From: Typha latifolia
Lineage: Eukaryota; Streptophyta; Magnoliopsida; Poales; Typhaceae
DNA length: 64,000 nt
Direction of reading: 5' to 3'
NCBI GenBank assembly: GCA_019914945.1
Contig: CM034111.1
Coordinates: 3,906,001 to 3,970,000 of the forward strand
Positions 1 to 12,700 of the stretch are shown piece after piece. The stretch's first letter is position 1. Each line of letters opens with the position of its first letter. The translations under genes were made by a program, and so were the position numbers. The notes below the pieces were generated by a model that saw only the letters and a list, made by a program, of their open reading frames with translations, was not told where the DNA came from and did not search any database.

Positions 1-480
1 CAGAGGAGGCCGGTGATGAGGCGAAAGGTAATGAGTATGCAAGCTTCGACTGATGAGCTAGGGTTTCCTTCTTCCGCTCTTGCTGGTGGAGAAGAGGAGA
101 AGCTAGGAAGATCTACCACGAGGGCATGCGAGCTCTTTGACTGTCGAAGCAAGAGTTTCCTTCTTCCGCTCTCGGTGATAGAGAAGACAAGAAGCAGAGA
201 AGGTTAGGGAGGGCACATACTAGAAGACACTTTGATACCATGTAATGATTGGAGAAAACCCGTTGGTATTTTCTCATTAAGAATAACACTATTAAATCTT
301 GTTGGAGTTTCTCCATCCAAACATTCCCTTTCTCCATCCAACCTTGCCTGAAACTGCAAAGCTTTGTTTGAACTTCGTTTGGGCTCCTTCTTGTCTGCCC
401 AAGTTTCAGTATGGAAAATGGAGGTACTCGTTCCTGCTTAGGAGGCTTTAATGCTTTTAATCTTTATATGTTGCAGCTGT
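1..480 (-). mobile_element. Possible minus-strand LTR-retrotransposon end (leader, PBS, LTR start)
   Basis: Read on the minus strand, TGGTATCAAAG (about 230-240) resembles the initiator-tRNA-Met primer-binding site of plant LTR retrotransposons. It directly follows a CA-ending stretch, as an LTR/PBS junction would. Bases 1-229 would then be untranslated leader, and the LTR would run rightward from 241. The leader contains two diverged copies of a GTTTCCTTCTTCCGCTCT block about 95 bp apart. The right LTR edge and any target duplication were not found, and the left side is cut by the window. It lies in an intron of the Nudix/M49 gene. Identification rests on the PBS-like motif alone. Confidence 0.3.
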
Positions 481-723
481 ATAAAGATACTGCAGATAAA
501 TCTACTTATGTTATTTATTATACTGTCTGTTGCCTCTTTCGATTAAAAGTTGTGATCATGTTGGTATGTCGAATGGATAACATATCAGGTGAAATTTATC
601 ATTAGTTGCATGCATTTTCTTGTAAGACAATTTATGACAGCTTCCTAGCATATCACACCTTGGATTGTTTTAGTTGTGTGATGTTTTTGCTACTTTATTG
701 GATTCGTGTTGTATCTTTTGCAG

Positions 724-3700
724 GAAAGTGAAGTTTCAGCTGTTAAGTACATCTCTTGTGATGAATACAGAAGATTTCTTGCAGCGGAGAATGAAGATTA
801 TGTGCCTTATGATATAAATGGGCAGTATGGCCTGCTATTTAATATCATTGAGGAAAGGTATTTGAGTATTTTTGTTCCAAATTTTGTAAGCTTAATTACT
901 GATTTGTTGTCCTTTTTATATAACAAAGTATTACATTGTACACAATTATTCATACCATGCATTGGTAGATAGCATTCTTCATAGTTTTTCTACTAAAGTT
1001 TGAAATGGATACTTTACTCCTTTTGGCAATGGTTGCTTCTCTTTATTAACAATTCATCTAATAAACAAGACCAAGGAATTAAAATCATGATGTGATAGAG
1101 ATGAATCTTCTTTTTTGATGTTAAATAATGAGATATGTATTGCAAAATTCACTGCATACTCATACCAGCAATGCATCATCACAAGATGTGCCACTCGACG
1201 TGCATAACTGGCATACATTGGCATGTCTTTGACACATTTTTGATATAATTTTTAGGTTTTTTAAGTTTTTAGGTCTTTGACACATCAATTTTTATTTTTT
1301 GTTTGAATATATATATATTAGAGCCTACATTAGAATCTTTTAATTTTTAGATTATTTTTGTAAATGATCTATAAAAATATAGCAAATGTAAAATAGAAAC
1401 ATTACTTGACACATAATATGATTGAATATATTAATTAAAAGTTTAAAACTAATATTAATGATTGAACACTTCATATATGTGAATACTCCATAATATGATT
1501 GAAATAGGAAAGTAAAAAAAAAAAGAATTCCACATGACATATCATGTTTGTCACATGATAAAAAGAAAGACTTTATAAAATATTTTGGATTTACTACTCT
1601 AATGGATCCCTTTCAAATCAATAAAAATTTGTTTTGAACCTCATGCAACTCATGCCAATTGGCATGAGTCGGTACACGCCTGTGCCAACTGGCACGAGTC
1701 GGCACCATTGCCACCATCGACACGACAATTGCCAACCGGCACGATCATTGTTGATGCATATCGCTAAGTTACTGCGGTAGATGACAAGACAGACATACAA
1801 GGAGAAGAATCAAATATTTTGATCAAGCAGCAGAAGCTATTCATTTTTATACCCTTGTATTGCCTTGAAAATCTTTGGCTAGAGTGCTTGCTAAGAGAAT
1901 CTGAACATTTAAATGCATGCCTCAATAAATTATGAACTTCTTAATAAGCTTGAAGACTTCTTATTTTGTCTGGCTCCAGAGGGACAAGAAGGAAATATTA
2001 CATCAAGATTACCATATAGTTTGGCTCTTTCTTTGCAATAAAAGACAATATATTTGGAGGATGCCTAACACCTTTATTTTCTCTATAATAAGTGAACACG
2101 ACTTGTCAGATTTCTATGGAGATAGAAAAACATAGATGTGCCCAAAATGTAGTTCCCTAATTGTGTTTTGAGCTTATAACTGAAATTAGCTTACAATTGA
2201 TTAATGGGATAATCTGTTCTACCACTGTGCCACTGATGAATTATTATGCAATCTAGCAACATGCATTAGTTTCTGATTTGTTGTAGACTTGCAGTAAATT
2301 GCATTGCTTGTCCCTTTGCATGAACTTGCTTGTGCATAATAATTCTCATTTCAATGATATGCATGTAAAATTGTTGCAGGTACAAAGAGAATATTGAAAA
2401 TCGCACTCTAACGTTGCAAAAGCAACTTAAACGTTATTCTCCGATCCATCTGGATCCAGAGGTAATCTTTCTTTTATCCTTTTCAACTATTGTAATGGTT
2501 TTCAAGCTGTTAGTGTGGTAATCTTGACTTTATAAAGGGTTCACAGTCATCTCAATGAATCTAAGTGGGTCTTAAACATTTTTTTTTTAATTTAATTTCT
2601 AAACTCTGTAATACATAAAACCAAGGCCGGCATCTCCTACATGTCAGTGGCATGACGTTAATGTATTATTTAGGGTCTTAATACATGTTTTTGGTTTGAA
2701 TATAATATTAAAGCCTATATTAACGTCTTTTATCCTTAGGTAATGTTGTGAATGACTTATTTATTAAAGATATAACAATGGTTAAGTAGCAACATGATTC
2801 AACAAATGATATGATTGAATACATTAATTAATTGACAATAGCTCAATAACTAAAACCAAAACCTAGTTTCATAGTTAATCCAACATATTTTTGTATTAAT
2901 TTGACCCAATTTGAATGAATTTGACATATTAAATTTGATTTTTTTGAATTTTGGAAAAAGATGGTGGAAAATCTAATCACTAAATATTTAGCTAAAAATT
3001 ATAAAATTTGGGTTCAAATCAACTCATATAGAGTTAATTAGATATGTTTATATACCAATTTTGACCTAATTTAAATATATTTGACATATTAATTATAGAA
3101 TTTTTGAAATTTGGGGAAATTTTTGGGGGAAATCAAAATTTCCTATTGATTCTTATATTTTAAAGAGTATTTTTTTGTAGATTTAGCACCAAAATGCTAG
3201 ATCTATGTAGAATGATCCTTACATTAATAGATCTAGCACAATTGAACTAGATCTATCATTTGTACATCCCAAATTAATTTTTAAAGTGTAAAATAAAATA
3301 AAATAAAATTTAAAACTCTGTGCCAACTAGCACGGCTCGGCACACCTCGGCACAGGGCCATGCCGCTGGCACAATCTGTGCCAAGTGCCAATACACTATT
3401 GGCACGACAATTGCCAATTGATACGACCATCTTTGTGCAAAACTTAGAAACATCTATGCAGTTAGTAATATCTTAGATCAAGTTCAAGCAAAACACTAGT
3501 ATTAAAGAACAATTAGTCACAAAAGATAAAAGATATAGCAAAATTGAGTACTAAAAAAGAGTCCATAGTTTGACATAGCATCACTGGAAAGGAAGTAACA
3601 TATGCTGCTTGATCATTAGACCTAGAAATCCTTCACAAACATTTGTGTCCACTCTTGCTTTCTTCAATTGTGCGGCTAATGTAGAATCATTGATGACAGA

Positions 3701-6700
3701 TTGTCTGCAGCCTTGATTGTAGGAAATTTCTTACAGTGTGTATATTCGGCAGCTTGTTTGCCTAATTAGTTAAAAGTTGTTCAAATGCTCCTCCACTAGG
3801 AAACTGATCCTTAGGCAATCCACTGGCAGCAAATCACGTCTCAACGATTATCTGTAAGGCTATCAGAAATGAGTTGTCACTAGGATGAGTGTGTCTATCT
3901 CAAACTATTTCATCATCTTTCTACTCTCCTATATGAAAGGGAGTGGATCCTCACATGTACCTTTGTGCTCTTTTATGCGTACCCTACGAAAAATAGTCAC
4001 CTCTCTAATCGGGAAGAGTGTCAACCCTGCAAGCATCCTACATGCCATGCTGAAACGGCAATACATGTTAAAATTATCTCAGGCATCTTTACTGGGACTT
4101 CAATTTTCATGATTTCTGGAGTGCCAACTTCTTGTACATGGGAACATCATAAGCTTGTGATGGACTATGTTGCCGTCTTGAGCACTAAATGACACCCTGT
4201 CGTCCAAGAGTAACACTATACAGAAGAAGAAAAATAATTTTGGCCTTCTCGTCCAAGAGTAACACTATATGGAAGAAGAAAAATAATTTTGACCTTCTTT
4301 CAGAGTCAGTTCTTTTGGCTTGTACAACTTAGTAAAGCTAATTTTGAATGGGTGGCATCATGGATTGCCATGTTGATGCAGTGTTGGCACATTGCATGGG
4401 GTGGGGGGAGGGTGTTGACGGCATCCCTTCTCTCACCTCCCGAGCAGTGATACGATGTTGAGAAGCAGCCCTTAGAGACGATTTGTGGTGGCGAACCGGC
4501 CAGAAAAGTTGTTTCTAGCTTGAAGAGGCGGATGTGATGTTGATGCCGGCACGGTCCATGCAAAAGAGGCGGTAATGGTGGCTGAGAGGCTAGGTAGAGG
4601 AAGAGGACGATGCATTCAATCGTCTCTTAAGTTAGTGGATGATTTTTTTAGTTTAAGTTAGATTTAGCTGGCAGATCCATTTACTCTCTCGTGATCCACT
4701 CTATTCCTGTAAGAGAACACTAGCTATGGCAACATGAGGGCTTGATGAGGAGAGGTAGGGCATGGCACCAGCAGTGGCATCTCGGCAGTCACAGTAAGGT
4801 CTCCATGACTGACTCTCTCTCTCTCCCCCACACCCCCACCCCCCGCCCCCACCCCCTATTCTTATGGGACAGTCGTGACGCGCCGTGCCACACAGTGGCG
4901 AGCAAGGGCCATGCCACAGACACAGTAATTCTTGGGCAATAGTCCCACGAGGATTATCTGATCATACCCTACTAGCAACCATAGTTGCTAGGTATTTTAT
5001 TTAGATGTCCAAGAATTCACTTACAATTTTTTTCCCGAGACAGAATATGATTCGTTTTGTTAGATATATGCCGAAACGAAGTTCATTGTAAAACCTTAGG
5101 TAGTTCCATCTGTTATTTTGCTTGCAGCTGATGCAGTAAATACACCTAATCTATATACTATTGTGTGAAAGAATTCTAAAATCAGGACTATGGATATATA
5201 AGATCTCCTGGGTGTCTATAAAGTAATTTATTGATACATTTTCTAGCATGGTATAGTCAAATTGATACCTTGATATGATATCCTCCCCTTTTTATCATTT
5301 TTCAATGCAGTTAACTGAGCTTTCAGAAGCAGACAGGGAAGCCTTGATTTACATCCTTAAGGCTTCTATGGTTATTGATGATATCTTTTATGAACAGGTC
5401 ACCTCTATCATATTTTCTTTATACATTTTTATCATTCATGATAAAGAGGTTTCTGTTCACCTATATTTTAATGTTCCACTCGACAGTTCTTTTACAACTG
5501 ATGATTGAGCAGCCAGAGGAAAGGTGTCATGATGCTGTCATAAATGAGCAATATTATGTGGTCAGTGACTATCTTTTCCTTCCTCAGGTTTGGAGCAACA
5601 ACCAAGTGCTGAGAGATTGGCTAAAGGAGAAGTCCAGTTCTTCTTACTTAGATCGTTTGAAATGGGCATACTATGCCATCAATAAGAGTCCATGGTAATT
5701 TCTCTCTTTAGTAAATTCTGGTTTATTAAATATTCTGATTTAGTTGCATTTAGCTATATATGCAGACTGCAGTATTTTTTTCCATAATTTTAGGATTCTT
5801 TATTTATTTTCTACTGATCTCTTAGGACTTCAAAATCCTGAATCAGTATTACAGAATGTGGATATACACAACAGTTTGCACCATATTAGCCATTTTATCT
5901 ACAAAATTTTGAGGGTTATTTCCAATAAACAGGTCGTGCCTTGATGAAAACAAGGCGTTTCTAACTACAGCAGATTCTGCGGTGAAGTTGCTTTTGGATT
6001 CCACCAAACCTGTTTCCAGTTGGAAGGGAATTGAATATAGAGTTGCATTTCCTGTGGTTAAGCCTCCTGGTGCAAACTTTTATCCTCCTGATATGGACAA
6101 AATGGTACCATGATATGGTCTTTGACTCTGTTGCTAAGTTTCCTGTTGCTAAAGCTATATCATAAGAAGAAAGTTTCATACATCATTATTTTCATTCATT
6201 GACTTGCAATGCTTAAGCAAAATATCTTATAATTTTTGCAGATACCAGGTGTCATTGTTGTTCTTATATTTGTTAACTTTTTCCCAATTGTCTGTCATAG
6301 GAGTTTAATCTGTGGAAGAGCAGTCTAAGTGAAAGTCAGCAAAAAGCAGCAATAGGATTCTTTAATGTAATTAGACGGTACGACGATGCTTTAGTATCTA
6401 CACCTTGTAAAATTGATCAGGTTGGCTCAGAAGAACCTATAAAATCAGATGATCTTGTAATCATTCCGTTCTCCCAAGAGTACAACTCTTCTCTTGTGAA
6501 AGCTGCTGAGCTTCTTCTTAAAGCATCAGAACTCTCTGATTCTTCTAGGTGAGTTGCTAATCCTCGTTCCTATGCAGCATTTCCACTATTTGACTGCGTT
6601 CTAACTATGCAATGCAAACTTTTTCATATGTTCCCTGAAGCCTGAAGAAGTTACTGAAAGCCAAGGCTGATGCTTTTCTGTCAAATGACTATTATGAATC

Positions 6701-9700
6701 TGACATTGCCTGGATGGAGTTGGTTTGTGTTCTTGCTACTTCTACTTTTATTCACTGTTTAGTGTAGTTGTCAGTTTGGCACAGTATTTTTGCTACCATC
6801 ATTATTCTTTGTAACTCCTTTACAACTAGTCCGTTTATGTTGTATCCTCAAGAATTATATACTGATTTACCTCACTGTCTTAGGCTCTTAGCTTGTTTTA
6901 ACTTTGGCACCTTCGAGAGTTCCATATACATACTTGTATCATTATGTGGGATCATTAATCAGTGTTCTAGCTTGTATGAAAGGGAAATAAAATCATTTAA
7001 GTTAAAGAGTTATCAACAAATACTTGTTATATTTTGAATGGTTGAGTATGAAGAATAACAAGATACCATGTACTGTCACTCAGAATTGTCCAAGCTTTTC
7101 TATATTGAAACTTCAAACAACATTAGTGGGCTGAAAAAGTACCTCAGAACCAGCAGGGCATTGGCCAGCCATCTTAAATGGCATATACCACAGTGCAAGG
7201 AGATCCACTCAATATGGCTCCTATGTACTATTGTACTTTCATAAAGAGCACTTCTATTTGTTGCCACAAAGGATTGCCATTTAATTCAAATCCACTATTT
7301 GGCCTTATTAAAATGGTATCAGCCCAGAAGTGACAGGGAGTGTTAGTGAATAAAGCCATCATTTGCTATTAGCTTAAGTTTTTAGAGTAGTTGGCAAGTT
7401 AACAAATATACTATAAGAAAAACTTGCTACTAGCTAAAGAACTTACATCTATGTTGCAGTTTTCCTTCTTTGACATTCCGCCTTTGGTCAGAATTTAATT
7501 TATGTTATTTTATAGGACTCAAAGTTGGACGTGACCATTGGCCCATATGAGACATATGAAGATACACTTTTTGGTTATAAGGTATGTCACATTTACATTA
7601 ACAGTTTTTGTTACACTGTGTTTTCATCTTTGGTGACATATGATTGAGGCATTACATATTGTAAATTTTTCTACTTTCTTTTTTCCAACCGCAAGACAAT
7701 CGTCCTTCAATTCCAGATATACAGGACCAGCTTTATGGTTTGTTCATTCATATTTATCTCCTGCATATGTTTTTTTTTTTCTTTTTATTTGTCCTTTTGG
7801 TCTCATCAATATGCATCATTCATGAGAACTTTTAAGCATCTTCTGATCACGAACTTGGTACTTTTTTATTTCTTTGTAATTGTTTACAGAATGCAACACT
7901 CATAGATGTTTCAATTATTCTGCATCTTTTATCCTCTGCCTTAGGATTTGGTGCTGCTTATTGCCTGTACTTTAGCTTTATGATCCCATTGTCATTTTGG
8001 CACAATGTGAAGAAACTTGAACTGAAGTTTGATGCTATAGTGAACAATATATATTGGAAGCAACTTTTGTTACTAAAATTCTGAATTGGATCCAAAAATG
8101 AAAGAGTGCATAATAGCTCACTGCTGGAGCGCAGACTATGTACCCTAATAGAACTTAAGATACATGAAGCTTTGACATTTAATTCCCAAAATCCAAATAT
8201 AAAAGAACTAAATATATATATATCAATAATTCCAAGTCAATTAATAATAAAAACTCCCAAGGATGATAAAGAAGTCTAGTATTAGGCAATCAATGCCTTC
8301 CAAAGTAAAACTAAAACAACTAATGTGACCAAAGGGAAAAAAAACCAGATTCCTAAGTGGAGTAAATGAGTTCCGGTTCACCACGTTAATTTGTAACACG
8401 AATCATCATCTGAAAATGTTAAAAGAGTTTTATGAGCTAACAGACTTTACATGGTTTTCTTCATCATTGGCGCTATGCCCTTAAGTGTGGAGAAGAATAA
8501 ATTCCCTATCTGGACAACAAAATAATGTTTATACTTTATAGAATATAATTATATCTCTACAAACGGTCATATAACCATATAGATGGGTAAACCTTCTTTC
8601 TCTAACCTCTTGATAAAGAGATCAAGCTCATCAAAATCTAGCGAATCCCACTTTGAAGATCTTTAGGAAATAACCCCAGAGAACCTTGGAAACGGTGACC
8701 AAGCAAGAAAATAGTATTAAAAGAAAAGACAAACATACCAAGCTCCTCTCTTGGTTGACATTAAAAGCCTCAGAACCATGGTTCGCCGGATCGGCCGAAC
8801 CTTATCTCAATCCAGGCCTGATCCAAACTCTCTCTCTCTCTCTGTTTCTCTCTTTCGCTCTTTCTTCTCACTCTCTCTCTTTCTCTCTTTCACTCTTTCT
8901 TTTTTTCTTTCCTTATCATATAACTATTGTTTCTCTTACGGAAAGATCTAGCTTCGTTGAACTCCAGTGACACGTATCTAATTGTGGCGAACTCTGACGA
9001 ACTATGGTATATAATTTTTTAATTTATTTCTTTATTTCTCTCACTTCTTTTCATTTCTTCTCTCTTTTTTTTCTCTTTTCTTCTTCTTCACTACACCATA
9101 GTTTTTTTTTCCTTTCGTTTGATTTTCTTCCACTCACTCTCTTTCTAATCTCTTATTCTTTTCGATTTTCATTGCACCATACTTTTTATTTTTTATTTTT
9201 TTATTTTTTGTAAATTTTTAGAAGTTTTCATACATATTTAAATAATATTTAAAATTTTATGTAATTAAAAAATCCGATTCGATTTAGGCGATCAATACTG
9301 CCAATCTTGTCGATACGTATCGTTTTTTCATAAGGTTAATCCCGAATTTTTGAACCTTGCTTGAAACTAAGAAATACTTTAGCTCCTGGTTTACAATCCT
9401 ATGTATCATATCTGAAATGGTCATCAAGTGTCACGGATAGAACGCATTCAGATTTGAGAGCCCCATAGGACCGAACTTACATCAAGGATTGCCATGCTAA
9501 TGGCATAGGGAATGTTGGTTAGCCATACGAAAAGTTCTTCCGACACGGTTTACATGGAGTGGCAAGACCATGTGGTTAAATAGCATGTGCCGGTTGGGCT
9601 CATCATTGGCATGGGGTCAGAATGGGTCAGTAGACTCAGCATGTTACATATTGGCTTGTGCAAATTGCATCAATTGGCATGACAATCCATGATACTACCA

Positions 9701-12700
9701 TTAGATTTAATACTAGAAATATCATTTTGCTTTAGCTGATTAATATTGTGATGCTAATTTTGTGCCTCCACTTATTTTGTTATTTTGTTACTTTTTCGTT
9801 GTTTCTGATGCATGCCAAATTTTAAATTTTTCGCTGACATGTTGTATGTCTTTTTCATTGTTAGAATCAAGCTAAAGTATTTTTCACTTTTTTATATGCT
9901 AGTTATTTATTTTCTGGATGTGCGGTGGTCCTTATCAGTTTCATTAAATATTATAAAGGCAACATTTGAGGCATTTATTGGAATACGAGATGACAAAGCA
10001 ACTTCTCAAGTTAAACTTTTTGGGGACCACCTACAGGTATTTTTATATTTCCTCATGTTTGGGACTTTCTACAATGTTTTCTCTCATGATGATGTTACTA
10101 AATTAGGATTTGGAACGCAACCTCCCACTGGACAATATGTACAAATCAGAAACTGTTGTTGCTGCTCCAATCCGTGTTATTCAGCTTCTTTACAATGCAG
10201 GGGTGAGTTTTATTTTCTCATTTTCAGTTTTTCACAGTAAGTTTTCAGGTCCATGTATACGACACCTGGTCATGCTTCATGGGCATTCGTGAGTTCATGT
10301 ATAACAATTAACGGCCACCCTTGTTATATTTGCTGCTTAATTCTTGCAATTCTATTTTCTAATTCAAATCCATGCAGTTCTTTTCTTTTTCTGGTAAACA
10401 TGGACAGAATTGGATGCTAACTTGGAGAAAATTTGCTAATTTTCCTTCCAAGTTCCAAGTCTATTTATGATGAACAAATAAATGGATCTGAATTTATTCA
10501 CCATATCCATGTCGACATCTCTGTTTATGAGTAATAACTACTATTAAAATTTGGGAGTTTTTTTGATGTTGCAAATTACCACCTACATTTTAACCTTGTT
10601 GCAAAGAACACCTGCCTTTTCTCAAATTTACGAATCGACTCCTTCTTTGTATATATTTGCAAATAATCACCTATAGTTAGCTCATAAGAATATTCCAAGC
10701 ATATTCTATTTTTTTGACAAAATACCCTTTGTCTTTCTCCCCTTTCTTGCCTTGCTAATAAAAGTCCTGAAGGGCATCATCGCCAAAGAAATATAGACTA
10801 TGTTGACTGTACAAGTATGGAGGTGTCTTTTTCCCCAAATGTCCCCATAATAGGAGTATCAATTTGTCAAATATCTAAAAAGAAGGAGGTTTTTTGCAAT
10901 AAATCCAAGATGTAGGTGTTTACTTGCGAAAAGGCCCTTAGAATTATTGTGGAGGGAAGCAAAATTATAATGGAAGAATTGTTCCCAATAGGAAAAATAA
11001 ATGAAATATGTTGGAAGAGGAGATTATGGATAGCAGTTATTAACATAGAAGATAAAAGCATATGAGAAATCAATATCTGTGGATTAGCGATCTTTAGTAT
11101 AATCAATTTTGTTCTTTTAATGATCTCCTACTAAACATGTTTCTGTAGCTATAATGCCAATATGATCATATCAACCAAACTCTTCCACTTGAAAGGCCAT
11201 CATAACCAAGACTCTTATCTTAGAACATTTATGGAAAGATACTGATGATGTTCCATACTATCTGTAAGTGCTTCAGCATTTGATAATTCGAGTGTTTAAC
11301 AATGTTTACAAAGGTATTCTGGTACTGAAAAATCCTCATCAATGGATTAACATGTCACTTAATATCTTCTTACATCATCAAACAACATTGGTATATTGCA
11401 GCATCATGATGAGGAGATTATAGATAGAAGTTATTACTCATTAACAATTATGATAATTCAATATGTTAGATAAGTTATGTTTAGTTTAATCTTATTCAGT
11501 TTTGATTTATTAAACATGTTTCCATAATGTAATGCAAATATGATCATATCAAGTTACCTACCATACTAATCCAGTTGAAAGCTCATCATTATCAAGCTTC
11601 TGTTCTTGAACATTTGCAGAAATATACTAATAACTTTTCATAATATCTGAGTGTACTTCATTGTTTGATGATTCCAGTACTTCACAATGTTTGTATAGGT
11701 ATTCTTGTACTTTCGTATATTCTCGTTGGGGTCAACATGTTCTTTAATAGTGAATGGTATAATCAGCGGACACCTATTTAGTATTTACTACATTAGGTGA
11801 TAGCTTTCTGCATTAGTCTCAAATAATCTTTTTTAGTAATTAATATGTTCTTTCATCTTCTCTTATATCTATTGCACAAGTTTCTCTTTTTTAAATAGTT
11901 TCATTTGTTTTGTCCTCTCTTGTATCAGCGTGTTCCATTAGGTAGTCCTTTTGTCATTCCATTGTCTGGGTTATTTTATTGGCCATTCGGTAGCAGAAAC
12001 TGAAAATTGTCCATTCTTATTTCATAATGCTGATTGAGTTATTATGTGCCTTCTCTGAAACTGGGATGGACAGATACGATTCGATTCTTTTGCGATTATT
12101 CTTAGGAAGAGGCAGTGTCATTAAAGGATTATTAACTTTGGGTTTATCAGGAATTCAGGATCAATGCCATGAGCTCATCAATTAAATAGGATGTTCTGGA
12201 AGATTATCCAAGTTTGGTATATGTTTTTTCCAATCATATTGCAGTTTGAGTGCTAAAGGTGTTTGCACTTTGCATAGTACTTGGTTCTTAGATTTCTCAT
12301 CAGCCTTCTTATGTGGCAGTCTTCAACCTTATATGCAGCACCGGAATTGTGTTTTAACATGCAAAGCTGCATGCCTGCATCTACCTTCTGCAGTCTATTA
12401 GTTCTGGCCACTTTGTTCTTCTGTTTACTTCTTACTCTTTCCCTTCTTATTTGCTTTTCTTTCCCTATGGTAAATAACACCATCCTCAATTTTAAAGATA
12501 TGTTTTTTGTGATTTAGGTATGCCATGTCAAACTTTTAGCACTTAGCATAGTTCCAGATTTTTCTTGCTTCATAGTAGAGATTCTTTTTTCACACTTCAT
12601 TTTAATAGTTATATATGTCTGTAACTCCAAAGATGTACACAATACCCAGAATGACCAAGAGATCTTTACATTATAGTCCTTCATTTGACAGTGAACTCCA

